From: Tretioscincus oriximinensis | Taxonomy: Eukaryota; Chordata; Lepidosauria; Squamata; Gymnophthalmidae | NCBI GenBank assembly: GCA_022410635.1 | Contig: JAJVDF010000213.1 | Span: forward strand, 1,189,476-1,253,475 | Direction of reading: 5' to 3' | Length of the DNA stretch: 64,000 nucleotides | Shown here: positions 23,308-35,860 of the stretch, one piece after another | Numbering within the stretch: the stretch's first letter is position 1 | Layout: every line of letters starts with the position of its first letter | Made by a program: the position numbers and the translations under genes | Notes under the pieces: generated by a model | Database searches by the model: none | Told to the model about the DNA's origin: nothing | What the model saw: the letters and a program-made list of their open reading frames with translations, nothing else

Positions 23308-24840
23308 AAAAATATTTGATCTCAAAGTTTATTTTGTTTTTCAAAACAGGAAATGGAAGCAAGATGCTAATATTTACAGTTTAAGAGATCTTTCTTTGCT
23401 ATTGTATTTCTTTCTTTGAGACGGACAAATCACAATGTCCAGATAATTTAACTCTTCAGAAACTACACCCATAAAAGGAAAGGGGATATCCTGCAATTCT
23501 TATAGATTAAAAGCAGCTACATAGTCATTCAAACTGTTTCAATACGTGATCCTAAAGCAAGGAGTCCTGGAAACTTTATTCCCATTTTCCAGGTTAAACT
23601 ACTTTCAAGCTTTGATTTATTCCATTGGGCACAGATACCTGTTTATATTTTAATATGTGCATTAAAATATACCTTCAACCCAGCTGTTAGAAATCCCTAC
23701 AGGAATTCAAACTCACAAATCACGTTAAGAATTGTATTGACTGATGGTGTACAAAAATCTTCCAAATCCTTTCTGGCTAGCCCAGGATTTTTTATTAGTA
23801 AAATTGCTTGTACACATCATATATCAGAACCATAACGGAAATGTGCTATCAACTAAGGTTAAGAGAAATGAGTACGAGACATTTCAAAAAGCACACAGGT
23901 GTAACTCCACTACTAGAGTTCATGCTCAGCAGTATACGGCACATTAATGCATAAAACTTCAGTGACATTTTTATTGCCAATAGTGGGAAGGAAGGGATCA
24001 GCAACCAGCGAAGCTAAGATCCTGAGGCTCTAACGGTTATATGAAGATAAGCTCATATACATCACAAGGGGGCAATGTGACTGTCAGGTTCAAAAAATAT
24101 AAGCAAGAAGGAAAAGACATCCTAATCACTGGATTTTAAGTCTCTGATTTTTATGTGTGTGTGTGTGTATGAAGAGGAACATTTTTTNAAAAAAATCTGA
24201 GTTACTTTTTTACATGCTAGTAGTTTTGGCCTTCAAAATTGCTACCTATTGATACGTTTATTCAAAATATGAATGCAGAATAAATTTTATTGGCATCTTA
24301 ACAAAGATAAGCCTGTTTCCATGGTACTATTTGGATAACCCTGATGTCAGGATCATGGTTATAACATTACTGAGAGTACGGATTGTGTGAGTTTCACTGT
24401 GCAAAATTATTCCTGATAGCAGCAATTCAAAACTACCAAAGGGATAATAAGTTTCAATATTAAGGAAGGTCTTGATTTTGTTTATCAGAGGAAAGCTTCC
24501 AGCTTACAAACAGCAAGAACTAAAATGTTACACGGTCAGATTTTTTTCTCTGGAGAGTTACAGATTCATTCATACAGAAGTTGGACAGGAAGGCTTTGCG
24601 AAAAGTGGTTGATTAATATTTGATTCCATCATGGTTTAGATAAGAAATACAAATCAACTGTAGAAATTTGGAGTAAAATAGAATTCTAACAAAAATATTG
24701 TTTGTATCATTGTAACCTGGAAAAGATAATTTATCCAGCAAGCAAACACCATGGAGTATCTTTATGGCACCTTTTTAATATGCATGATGCACAAAATACG
24801 CACAAGTAAGTTGCATGATTTGAAGAATAATAATCCTATT

Positions 24841-25112
24841 TTTGTACCCGACTCTTCTCACCCATAAGGGCTCAGAGCGGCTTAATTTTTGCCTGAAGGT
24901 TTACATCTAGTCTATCTTCCCCACCAGGTTAATAGTGGTACTCATTTATTTAATTGAGATGCAGATTACAAATTACATTTTTTTTCGAAAAGCTGAATGC
25001 TAGAGTTGCAGAATAGTATAAGGCGNTCACCCCTCATCACATCTGACACAGGGCCTCAAATCAGATCTCTCAGATGCGAAACCAGCACTTAGTGACTACA
25101 CTAGGTTGCAGT
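24841..25112 (-). mobile_element. tRNA-derived SINE, second family, diverged
   Basis: Minus strand: head gtgtagtcactaagtgctgg with a decayed B box, body pieces gtcagatgtgatgaggggtg and accactattaacctggtggg, and an L2-type tail gccgctctgagcccttatgg ending near 24841. An internal AT-rich stretch (24975-25000) has grown. Assigned by shared order with 39679-39932. Confidence 0.72.
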
Positions 25113-25289
25113 CAATGTACCTTAAACTTTGGGCACACCTTTTCTTAATTAAACCAATCCACTTTCAGAACAAATTCAACAGAAATGTCCAGAGGGAACA
25201 ATAGGGAAACATTGGCCAATCACAAGGAGCTTAGCTGCTTCAGTAAGGAGCTGTACATGTATCAAAACAAGGCTCCAGGCAGCTATGCT

Positions 25290-25680
25290 TATTCATAAGG
25301 GAGGTCGGCGACCTCAGCCAATGGGGGGCAGTCCNCATCCNTTTATGGGAGGAGCAACCATGATGTNCCACTCCCTCTTGGTCGGCTCTGAGGGTCGCCG
25401 TTTTTTGTTGCTGCTGAGGGATTGGAGTGGGAATTCAGCAGGCAAAGGTAAATAATGGCAGCTGCGTGCACAGAGAAGGCAGAAGTAGCAAGGGCCCTGC
25501 TCCCTTCCCAAGGGGTTGCTTCACACAGCAGCAGCTGCTAAGAAGGGAGAGCCTGGGTCATCCCTTTTCCTGCCCTGCTTCAAATAGACAGGGAGGGTGT
25601 GTTGTTTGTGGGAGTTTGCCTGTCCCCTTCCCCTCTNTCTGTTTGCAGCAGGGAAGACAGCTTTATAACACACCAGATGC
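25290..25680. other. GC-rich patch, unclassified
   Basis: A stretch distinctly richer in GC than its surroundings, containing gggaggtcggcgacctcagc, gtcggctctgagggtcgccg and agcagcagctgctaagaagg. Open frames occur on both strands but match nothing I know. It could be a mobile element or LTR, or a small CpG-rich element. I see no terminal repeats. Confidence 0.35.
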
Positions 25681-25984
25681 CAGTTGTCAATAATAAATGA
25701 TGAGATTCTGGTTTTTCATTTTCTGGCATTATCTTCATTTATGGATATCAGTTGTATTTCTGCTTGCATTTCTACACCATTCTTTTACAATGACAAGTTT
25801 ATTATAAAAGCTTGGATTATCCAACAGTTTCATGAAACTGGTAATAGTAAGAGCGGCAGCCAACAATGTGAGGTGAATGGAGCTTTTTTGTGCTGTTGCT
25901 AGGGCCTATGGGACAGCCTCTTCTGCTCAGCCTGTGTGTGGCTCTGCTCTGCGGACTACAGCTCCCAGCCTGCATTNGTACTAG

Positions 25985-26095
25985 GCCCATGGAAGGGATG
26001 ATGCCTTTATGGAATAGTCCCCCCCTCAGGTGCGTTTGTCATCATCGTTGTATTGTTTTAGAAGTTCTTTGAAGAACTCTTTCACCTGGCCTAGT
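25985..26095 (+). mobile_element. L2 LINE fragment
   Basis: The plus strand has ttatggaatagtcccccc, then catcatcgttgtattgtttt and agaactctttcacctggcc, parallel to tatggaatagtctccctc ... ttcacctggctttt in the copy at 47975-48065. It is short and diverged. Confidence 0.65.
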
Positions 26096-26189
26096 AGAGG
26101 ATATTGTTCTGCAAGAGTCTTAGGCTCTGGTCATACATACTTACTTTAAAACTTTCTTCAGTCCCCAATAATGAGTTCATTTCTGCTAT

Positions 26190-26770
26190 ATTTCTTCAGT
26201 TTAAAAGTGGTGTGAAAGTGGATTGAACTCAGATCTTAGGCTTTTCATAATTGTGGGAAAAATTGTTCTTTGCTACTTTATTTCTTCAGTATAAAAGTGA
26301 TATGAAAGTGGATTTAACCAGTATGTCTTTGGTGTTCCATAATATGGGAAGAAATAGTGCTCACAAAATGGATTTAATAGAGGAATTAGTTGGGGGAAAT
26401 TGATGCTGTGTTCCCAAAATGGATTTAACAGAGGTATTACTTGTGAGTGGGATTTTTGCTGTGTTTCTTCANTTTGAAAGTGCTCTCAAAGTGGATTTAA
26501 AAGGTATCACTTGGGAGAAGTTGCTGCTGTGTTTTTTCAGTCTCAAAGTGCTCTCAAAGTGGATTTAACAGAGGTATCACTTGTTGGGAGATTTGTGCTG
26601 TGTTTCTTCAATGTGAAAGTGCTCTCGAAGTGTATTTAACAGGTATCAGTTAGGGGAAGTTGCTGCTGTTTTTCATCAGTCTGAAAATGTGGGTTGAAGC
26701 TGAGATATGAACATAGGTTTGCACTTTTTGTTGCTGCTGGGGTTTTATTCTGAAAGTGAGTTGAAGTTGG
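26190..26770. repeat. Degenerate minisatellite, about 70-bp unit
   Basis: A unit containing gctctcaaagtggatttaac, then ggtatcacttg, then gctgctgtgtttcttcagt recurs. The core gtggattta is found at about 26218, 26308, 26368, 26419, 26491, 26559 and 26630, giving spacings of 90, 60, 51, 72, 68 and 71 bp. The 3' units are the most regular and the 5' units the most decayed. It lies in the intron between the domain 3 LRR and cap exons. Confidence 0.85.
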
Positions 26771-27611
26771 ATTATAAACAAGATGGGCAGTGGTAACTTT
26801 AGTTAAGGAAATTATTCCTTCTATGCTGCTAATATGGTTTTATATTTTCTTAAAGTGGACTGAAGCTGGACTTCACTTCCTGTCCCATCCCCAGAAGTGG
26901 TGTAAAAAAATTCTGGGACACGCTATGCGTGCACAAAGAACTCCTGTCATCCAACATTTGCACTGGGGATGCCCCGCCCAGCAAAAACTGCACCAGCCAC
27001 CACTGGCATCCACACAATACTTTTATTCCACTATTATGGAGGAATATTCCACAATAAAGCCTTCTATGGGCTGGTTTATTCCAGAATATCCATGTTTTAT
27101 TATGGAATATAGTGGAATAAATAAGTGATATGTGAAGCAGGCTTTAGTTCTGACCCAGTGTGGAATGGACTAAGTAGAACAGGTCAACACAATGATAATA
27201 GACTTTAACAATGTGGAAATAGCTTATACGAGCTAGGAAAAATGGTTTTGGATAGACTGTTTGACAGAAGAAATCATGTTTGATTTTGTTTAGCTGAACA
27301 CCAAATAGAGGGATGCCAATTCTGACTGACTTGTTTCTAATCTCGATCTGATCAGCTATTGAGTAGCTGTGGGCTTTCTCTGCTCCCACTGAACAACCCA
27401 TTATTATCAAATTATTATCAAATTGGGATCAAGTTTTCCAGGGCACCAGATGCAGACTGACACATTACTTAGAAAGCTCAAGCACTCACCTAAAATGTTG
27501 AATAGTGATTTTATAAGATTATTGTGACAGTTATTAAGCTATTATAGATAAAACACTGGAATACTGTCAAGTATTATAGATACATTTTATTATATACATT
27601 TCTATTTTACT

Positions 27612-27890
27612 ATTGCAGTTACGGATAGCTCCGTCGCTAAGGAAACAGTCTCTCATCTGGGAGATGGGGTTTTGAAGCTTTGTGTCGGACATGGAGGAGT
27701 GAGCACCTTCTACTAGCCTGCACCTCTAGCCAACCCAGCTATTCGAAAGAATGAATTGCAAGAAATTGCAACTGAATGCAACTAGATATATGGGAACCAT
27801 CACAGCCTGGTGGGGAAGACAGAATGTAAGCNTTCGGGCAAAAATACCCTTTGAGCCCCTTTGAAAGGTGAGAAAAACAGGTTATAAGAA
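27612..27890 (+). mobile_element. tRNA-derived SINE, second family
   Basis: Plus strand: a decayed head (ccgtcgctaaggaaacagtc, then gagatggggttttgaagctt), body gtgagcaccttctactagcc, agccaacccagctattcgaa, cacagcctggtggggaagac and tail aaaacaggttataagaaccc. Same family as 39679-39932, opposite orientation. Confidence 0.78.
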
Positions 27891-27904
27891 CCCAGTTCTT
27901 CTTC

Positions 27905-27985
27905 TATTTATTTTAAGTATTTACATTAATATTATCTCCGTTGCCCAAAGATCTCAGGGCAGCCAACAATAAAAACAAAAATACA
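27905..27985 (-). mobile_element. L2/SINE tail remnant
   Basis: Atttacattaatattatctc, then gatctcagggcagccaacaa and taaaaacaaaaata: the reverse complement of an L2-type tail. It adjoins the SINE at 27612-27890. Confidence 0.55.
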
Positions 27986-28073
27986 TATTAAAACATATTA
28001 AGACTGTATGTGAAGGTGGGAAGGAAAACGGCATGGCTAAGAACTTCTACAGCTGAGAAATATTATTACTTAC

Positions 28074-28217
28074 ATTGTAGATAAAGAAACAAGTGTATTG
28101 AAGGCTCCTGCAGTGATTGTGGCAATGCGGTTGTCATAGAGAGAAAGCAGTCTCACAGAGCTCAGTCCTGTGAAAGTGTCATTATTTACACAACTGATCA
28201 TATTGCTTCTGAGCATC
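28074..28217 (-). CDS. SLIT3: SLIT3 exon: LRRs 4-5 of domain 3
   Basis: This 144-nt exon encodes two LRR units. After one base of a split leucine codon it reads 47 codons, beginning [20 protein letters not shown], continuing [20 protein letters not shown] and ending TLVSLST, then AT of an isoleucine codon. VRLLSLYDN is a near-invariant Slit string. Compared with the human SLIT3 form recalled from memory, the differences are conservative (for example GCVSND becomes SCVNND). The acceptor is tcttccag and the donor gtaagt. It is followed by the domain 3 cap exon at 23016-23179. Confidence 0.96.
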
Positions 28218-30174
28218 CTGGAAGATTAAAAAAATGATTTTATTATAAAAAAGAGGATTCAAAGAGATACGTGACAAAAATATGTTCCATAGGGAAACAT
28301 GTTAGCTGATGCATGGAAAGTTGCCTGAAATTATGAACTTTAGAAGTTCATCTGAATATGCTTGCCCTAAATATGAAATAACCAATATAAGCCAATACAT
28401 TTAATTATTTCAGATGCTTCCCAAGGTGGAAAGGAAGCTTCTATCCATTTTCCCAACTTTCAATACCATTGATCTAGTTTTGAAAGTTAATGCTTTTGGA
28501 AAACTATTTCCCTGACGTCTAGTTCCCCTTAAAAGATACCCCAAATAAGCATCGGGAATATCTTCAGCTCTTTCTTCTTTCGTGTAGCTTACTTATGCCA
28601 CAGTAGCAATAAGGAAAGCAGGAAATTAAAGAAAGGAAATGGAAGTTGCACTTTGGGGACTGAAGGTTTATAATAGGTAGACAAAACATACTAGGGCCAT
28701 TTCTTAGACTTTGGTTCACACGAGTGTCTTTGAAGAGGAAGAGGAAACTTTTCCTTGTTCTGATTGAGAAATATTTTAAATTATTTTCATAGTATTGAAA
28801 ATTACGCACTGAAGGGCAAACAAAGCTTCAGTATTCATTTTCACAATCTGTATGCAGTGCTTCCAGTACATCTCTCTGTGTTTTATGCCAATCGGACACA
28901 TTTCTGTTTGCTCCAGTTGGGGTAAAATAGGAAGCAAATTATTTATCTGTCCTGGGAGGGACCTGTTAAATTTATGGAGGAGAACCTGAGATGATCTGTG
29001 TACCCAGCATAATCTAGTCCCAAGCACCTTTCTCTTCAAACTTGCCAGATTTCAAAACAGATAGAATGTTGGAAAGAGCTGGACACAAGAGTTAAAATGG
29101 TTAGAATTTTGGAGTAATTCTCATATGAAAGAAGATTGTAACTTCCAGGAATTTTTAGTTTAGCTTATTTAAATGTTCTTGGAACAACTACAAAATCCAA
29201 TTAAAGATAGTTGATAAACATTTTTCCATATGGTCACCAGTGTTTGAATGGTATCTAACAGCAACATGTTTAGGAAAAGAAGGAAAAGTTGGGGTGTGTA
29301 GCAATTACCAATGATATATAAAAATACACAGAGTTTAGAAAAAGGGTTTTCTCCTTCTAACAGAATGCTAACATATGGTTAAAGATTTCTTTTAAAAGAA
29401 ATGTAAAAAAGAGACCTCTTCATGGTACTATACACACAAAAACAAATAATGAAGTCACTAAATATTTCAATGCAAAACATTATTGAATGCTGAAGAGTAG
29501 GGCACGAGCTGCTAATATTAATGTATGCGCAACCACTCCACAAATAGTATTGACAAAAGCACTGCAATGAAATGTTTTACTGAATTTATTATCATTTTTG
29601 GGGTGTTTTTAGCATAGGGCATATCTGCAATTAAGAGTTCCCCATAGTGAGATTCTGGATCTCAGACATTCACAGGTTAATGTAGATCTATGAGGCCTCA
29701 CCCCACCTCCCCTACCATTTTGCTCTGTCTGCATTAGATGAAGAGTGATCAGCTTAGTTAGTCTCATTTTGGTATCCCTAGTAGACACATATAATTCTGT
29801 CTACTGACATACCTGAAGGTGCTGATCATAGTAAGTAAGTTGTAGGTCTTTAGACTTACNAGAAGATGCATTTCAGTAACATGTCATAGCTTTAAGATAA
29901 AAACTTTTGTTCCTAGTCCTCAGCAAAAATGGAGCCTTACCTGTAGTATTCCAAACCATCTCTTTCCATGGACCTGCCTGTTCTGCTCTCTTATTCTGAC
30001 CATTGACCTTTCAGTAAAGGAAGTCTCACATTCTGACAGCTTTAGAATGCACATCTGTTCACTCCAATAACAGTAATCTTTTCAAACCAGGACTCATACA
30101 TTTTAACAGAACAAGCTATAATGACCCTCTTTTCTACCTTTTCTTCCTCTATTTAAAAAGGCAGCTATACTTAC
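28218..30174 (-). other. SLIT3 intron, 1957 bp
   Basis: AT-rich sequence. I found no exon, RNA gene or classified repeat in it. Confidence 0.65.
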
Positions 30175-30318
30175 AGAGTTTTGAGGCNTGCAAGACCTCG
30201 AAACATCCGTCCATGTACTGATTCGAGCTGATTCCCAGTCAACATCAGTTCCTGTACCCCAGCCGCACCATCAAAGGTGCCTTCTCGAATCTCTTTAATT
30301 TTGTTGTTGCTTAGATTA
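30175..30318 (-). CDS. SLIT3: SLIT3 exon: LRRs 2-3 of domain 3
   Basis: This 144-nt exon encodes two consecutive LRR units. It enters with one base of a split isoleucine codon, reads 47 codons and leaves CT of a leucine codon. The translation begins [20 protein letters not shown], continues [20 protein letters not shown] and ends GLA-x-LKT. It is close to the SLIT3 form (LTGNQLETVHGRVFRGL) and unlike the SLIT2 form (LTSNRLENVQHKMFKGL), so it is one of the best paralogue markers in the window. One base, position 30188, is ambiguous and leaves one residue open (Gly, Ser, Arg or Cys). The acceptor is cttttag and the donor gtaagt. Confidence 0.97.
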
Positions 30319-30653
30319 CTAAAAGGGAAAGGAAACTTGGCATTAGATAACAATAGTTATTAGCAAGACTACATTCATTATGAAATACAAACACAGCCAC
30401 ATTTGTTCTGGAGAGTGGATGGAAACAAAATGGTTGCAGTTAAAAGGATTTCATACCAAAGTTGTTCTGGTATTTCTGAAGTTGCATTTAAAAAGAACAT
30501 GAAACTAAAAGACTACAAAAATACAATAGAGGTTGTGATATGGAATAATAAAAGCGGTCATGATATGTTTTCGAATGTATCTTTTTTAACTGCAAGAAAT
30601 TCAAGGGTAATGTAGTAACTAAAGAGTCAGCATCATTACAGTACCTACATTTA

Positions 30654-32189
30654 TGAACATAAGAACATAAGAAGAGCCATACTGGATCAGACCACAGCCC
30701 ATCAAGTCCAGCATTCTATGTCACACAGAGGCCCACCAGATGCACCTGGGCAGTCCAAACAGAGGAAAGCAAAATATGCACCCGTTCATGACTCCCTGCA
30801 AATGGTATTTCAAGAGTCCTGCCTGTTGCTCCATCCCGGAGGTGACATCCAGACAACTACCCTAGTATCCATTTATACCCTTAGTGTCCATAAACCTGTA
30901 TAGTCCTGTCTTGAAACTATCCAAGCTGTTAGCTACCACTACCTCTTCAGGAAGTAAATTCCACAGGCCGATGACCCTCTGGGTGAAAAAAATACTTTCC
31001 TTTGTCTGTTCTCACTTTTCTACCCAACAGTTTTAAGGAGTGCCCACTGGTCCTTGTGTTGTGTGATAGAGAAAACATTTTTTCTCTATTCACCCTGTNG
31101 ATCCCATGCATGATTTTGTACACTTCAATCAGATCACCCCTCAAACGTCTCCTTTCAAGGCTGAAGAGGCCNAGACGNTGCAGCCTNNCTTCNTAAGGGA
31201 GGTGCTCCANACCCTTGATCATTTTTGTTGCCCTTTTCTGCACCTTCTCCAGTTCCAAAATATCCCTCNTGAGANGTGGTGACCAGAATTGAACNCANTA
31301 TTCCAAATGTGGCNTCACCACAGATTTATAAAGAGGCAAAACAACATTTGCTGACTTNTTTTCGATTCCTTTCCTAATTATCCCNAACATGGAATTTGCC
31401 TTTTTTGCNGCTGCTGCACACTGGGTTGACATTTTCATTGAATTGNCCACNAACACCCCAAGATCCTTTTCTTGCTCGGTCACAGAAAGCTTGGTTCCCA
31501 TCAGGTGGTAGGAGTANTTNGGGTTCTTTGCCCCAATATGCATGACCTTGCACTTGCTTAAGTTGAAGTGCATTTGCCACTTTGATGCCCACTCACCCAA
31601 TTTCAATAAATCACTCTGGAGTGACTTACAATCATTTTCAGTTTTCACTACCCTGAACAGTTTAGTGTCGTCAGCGAACTTGGTTACTTCAATATTTACC
31701 TCGGCATCCAGATCATTTATAAATATATTGAAAAGCAAGGGTCCCAGTACAGATCCCTGGGGTACCCCACTTCTTACCTCTTTCCACTCAGAGAACAGAC
31801 CATTTAATACTACCCTCTGTTTTCTATCTTTTAGCCAGTTTCCAACCCAGGACAAAGTCTGTCCTCTTATATGGAGTATGGAGCTTTTTTAGAAGCCTTT
31901 GATGAGGGTCTTTATCAAAAGCCTTCTGAAAATCTAGATAGACAGTATCAACTGGATCCCCTTTATCTACATGTTTGTTAACACTCTCAAAGAATTCTAG
32001 CAAGTTGGTAAGGTATGATTTACCTTTGCTGAAGCCATGCTGAGTTTCATTCAGCAATGCGTGCTTCTCCATGTGTTTAGTAATTTTGTCCTTAATTATG
32101 GTTTCCAACACTTTACCTGGAATTGATGTTAAACTGATGGGTCTATAATTTCCGGGATCACCCCGGGATCCTTTTTTGAAGATTGGTGT
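30654..32189 (-). mobile_element. CR1 LINE, 5'-truncated, broken ORF2
   Basis: On the minus strand this copy encodes the reverse-transcriptase part of CR1 ORF2. Visible are GNYRPISLTSIPGKVLET (about 32160-32105), YLDFQKAFDK, SGVPQGSVLGPLLFNIFIND and the catalytic FADDTKL (about 31675). A frameshift lies near 31860-31900, where the frame ending WKLAKR and the frame beginning SWVGNWLKDRK overlap. About 20 ambiguous bases and decay affect the C-terminal part. The 3' end carries the CR1 UTR and finishes at 30654 with repeats of ttcttatg (gaacataa on the plus strand). The 5' truncation at about 32189 abuts a 31-bp tandem duplication. It is inactive. Confidence 0.92.
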
Positions 32190-32250
32190 TACTGAAGATT
32201 GAAGATATGTACTCTAAAACTACTGAAGATTGAAGATATGTACTCTAAAC
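32189..32250. repeat. 31-bp tandem duplication at a CR1 5' end
   Basis: Tactgaagattgaagatatg followed by tactctaaaa(c) occurs at 32190-32219 and again at 32221-32249. It begins where the CR1 copy on the minus strand is truncated. Confidence 0.85.
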
Positions 32251-35200
32251 TTTTTGGTGCATCCAAACTGGCAAAATTTTGAAGCCCTATGTCCATAAGA
32301 AGTGTTATAATGTACTTACAGGGTCATGCCTTACAATCCTCAAGCAGGAAGAGACTGCTTTTCGTCCCCATTAACTTGACTACAATCCCAGTGAAGCCTT
32401 GCTATAAATTGTGACTTGTCTAATTCTTCTTGCTCAATATGTGACTTAAAAACGTTTCCTTTTAAAATTGCTTGAGTGCTATGAAGCTGCTGGTCTTTTA
32501 TTCACCATTGCTTCCTTTTCAGCAGGAAAAAGTAGCAATGGTGAATGCCATAAAGCTTCTTATCCTACTGCAGCAAGGCACCCATAGGATCATGAGGAAA
32601 GACCAGTCTCAAGAGCTCTCGCAGATGATGCTGATATGGTGTATTAGGGGTCTACAGTTAGACAATGTACTACAGAACTTTCATAGAAATATTAGCTTAA
32701 AAAAGGCATTACAACAGTTCGTTCTAGCTCTACCACACTCAGATCCCCACAATCATGTGTGAGATTTCCCCCCCCCAAAATGTGCTTTTACAGCATGAGT
32801 TAAACAATATGTGGATGCATCTTTGCTTTCCTTTGGATAGAATAATTATTTTGTTTTAAATAAATCTTGTTATCCAGGAACAGCATTGTTTGGCTGAAAA
32901 AACAACAACCTATAAAGTTCTCTATCATAAAACTCTTAATTATTTCCACAAACTATTATTTGAATCTTTCATCTTTTATGCTGTTCATGTTCCTAGAACT
33001 ACAACCTTAAACAGCACAGAAGTAGGAAAATACAGCACGATGCTTTAGACAGGCANGTATCAGTTTGACTCAGGCTCAACAATGACTGATTGCAGATGAT
33101 TTTCTGCACTCATGTCAATTAGCTATGTTTGGATTGGATATAAGGCATGTTCTATGTAATGGTCATCCTTGGATGCAAGTACTTTTAATGCTTTTATATG
33201 AAGAGTTGGTAGCCTGGTTTCTATCANTTGTGTAGCAGACACAGCTTGACTGCACAGTCTGTGACCCATCACCTCCCTTGCAGTTTGAGTCAAAAACAGA
33301 AGGAAGGAACAATAACAACAGAGTGAAAAAATAACCACAAAAATGGGAAATTCTTTTTAAGAGCATATATTATATCTATCTCGAACCATTTTATGCCCAC
33401 TGTATAAAGATTATTGTTAGTGTTTTATATCAAGTACAACTCAGAAAAATGGTTATGACAGATGATTTTCATTTAGTCCTGGAATTTTCATAGAAAGGAG
33501 TTGTGCAAATATTATGTGAAACATATAAAATTAATGGGATATATAACTTTTGCAAAGTCAAACAGACTACTGCATTCATAAACTTTAGGATCTATGAGAA
33601 TGAATTTGTCTCATTGAATCCCCAAGTAAGTTAGATAACATTTTAGGATATAATAGATAATAGTGATACATAAACAGTTATTATTACTGATATACAGATC
33701 TAATATTTTGTTTTACTATTAGATTCTATTTTATTATTAGATTCCATGTTACATTTATTTGCCTCTGAATGTCTTATGAAGAAATAAAGAATTTCTCAGA
33801 AAAATCAGTGATCGCTGGATGATCAAAAATCCTAAATTAAAAGCAAGCTTTGTTTTTTTTAAATCTACAAAATATGATGAAGGAAAATGAACAGTGTATA
33901 TAAATATCATTGCTAATCAATTATTATAGCTGTTTGAATTGTACTCCATTTACCTCTCACTCTTTGCTATAGCTAATTTAGACATAACAGATACAAACAC
34001 TGACTATGCACGAACAGAAAAGCATGCCTATGTTAAAAGAANGTTGAAAACCATAGAGGGATGAGGCACTCTGTTAGAAGCCAGCATTTATTTCAAGCCA
34101 GCATCAAAATGCAGACCACAGAAAATTTCTGTCCTAGTTTCAGTGTAATTTATACAATTGCCAACATGCTGATGTTGATTGAAATTAGCTCTAAGTGCAC
34201 CAGAAAACCAAACTCCGATATGGGCTGAGTTTAGCCCAAGAGTGGATTACTTGTGAATGGAACAGCTGGACAATTGTTATGGCTGCCAAGGGCTGAGATA
34301 GCTGTGCAGAAAGACTTTTACTTGATACAAGATGTGCACAGGTGATTAGAAATAAGGCTCAGGTGGAAATGTTTAATCCAAACAATAATAAACAGTTTCA
34401 CCTATGTAAGCCTATTTCATGACAGGTAATATAATAATGTGCAAAGTGTATCTTATGAATTTGCCAACATTTTATGTAACTGACAACTTGAGGGATACTT
34501 TTTCCCATGCTTACAAAATATTTTCCATATGCAAACACCAAGAACACTAGTATTATATTCAGATATTCTTTTCCTCCTAAATACTTGCAGTTCACATTCA
34601 TTAGAGGTAAGCATCTAATAGCTTTTCAGTATTCATGATGAGCTATCATGTAAATTTGTACCAAGGGACGTCTTAAAAAGCAGGCACAGTTGACCCTGAA
34701 ATCAATTGTGCCAGTGAATCCTTTGGGGCTGCTTAAACACATGACTTATTGACAGAACAGATGAAGGCTGCCCATATATGTATACTGTTGCAGCATACTG
34801 TACCAAGAATGTTTTTAAAGTGTCTTTCTGAACACTCCTTTAGTATTNTGGTTGAATAAAACATAGGAGATGATGTAGCTTGGTTTTCACAAATGCTGAT
34901 AAGTGGGCTCTTAGAGTAAAGATTTAAAGCATAATGGACTTTACTTAAGGTTCCAAAGAGCTAAAAAGCACTCCTGATACTTTTCCACTTATCATTTTCC
35001 ACTTATATGAGATATTCACCAATTGCAGTAAGTAAATCCATTTAAGCTAAACAAGACATAGGTTACTTTTTTCAAACAGAGATGGTTGAATTCCAAGGCT
35101 ACAGCAATCTGCTGGACTTGCATTTGCCACCTGCAATGTACTAGCAGCATCTTTATCATGGTGTTTAGATACTTTCAAGTTCATGGTATGATATGTGGGC

Positions 35201-35354
35201 TAGAAATAACAGAACAGTATTTAACAGGGAGAAAAGAAAGATATTTCTAAGAAAACTGAAAAACACACGTGTAGAATGGAAGGAATCTGAGCAGTAATAC
35301 ATGTAAAAATACTTGGATATGCTAGTAGGTCACAGACTAGACACATGTTAACAG

Positions 35355-35860
35355 TATAAAGCAGCTGCAAAAAAAGGCAAACATAACTCTGGGATCCTAG
35401 AGTTTTAAGTCATATAAAGCCTCTTTATTCTACCTTGATCAGACCCCATCTAGAGTACTGTATGCAGTTCTGGGGACCCCTATCTAAAAATACATTGACA
35501 AATTGGAGGAACTTCAAAGGACTGCTACCAAAATGGTGAGTAGGCTAGAAACCATTTGCTTCGAGGAACAGTTGAAGGATCTGTAAGTTTTTAACCTGCA
35601 AAAGAGAAGGCTAAAAGGAGACATGATAGTTGTGTACAAATATTTGAAGGGGTCTCATGATCTAGAGCCATTAGCCTATTCCCACTTGCACAAGAAAAGT
35701 CCAGAAGCAATAAGGTGAAACTGCAATGGAGTAGATCCAAATAAGTTATTAGGAAAAAAAACCCTTTTAGGCAGTAATGGCAATCAACCAGTGGAATAGG
35801 TTGCCCTAAGAGATGACTAGAGAAATTAAGATCAGGATTGTGAATAGAAGAATGTTAAGT
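35355..35860 (+). mobile_element. Old CR1/L3-like LINE fragment
   Basis: The order of motifs follows the CR1 ORF2 C-terminus: aaaaaaggcaaacataac, then ccttgatcagaccccatct and agagtactgtatgcagttct, then aagagaaggctaaaaggaga. All frames are interrupted and divergence is much higher than in the other CR1 copies, so this is an older insertion or another CR1-clade subfamily. Confidence 0.7.

Larger units (their letters stand above)
23180..28073 (-). other. SLIT3 intron, 4894 bp
   Basis: Contents are a 15-bp perfect hairpin (23275-23307), a SINE (24841-25112), a GC-rich patch (about 25290-25680), an L2 fragment (about 25985-26095), a roughly 70-bp minisatellite (26190-26770), another SINE (27612-27890) and an L2-like tail (27905-27985). 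The stretch 23308-24840 shows nothing classifiable apart from a (TG)n at about 24154-24169. Confidence 0.7.

Noticed and set aside
26790..27128. Plus-strand open frame of 112 codons
   Set aside because: Starts beside the minisatellite and shows no recognisable domain; the tggaatatt palindromic stretch near 27030-27120 gives simple-sequence frames.
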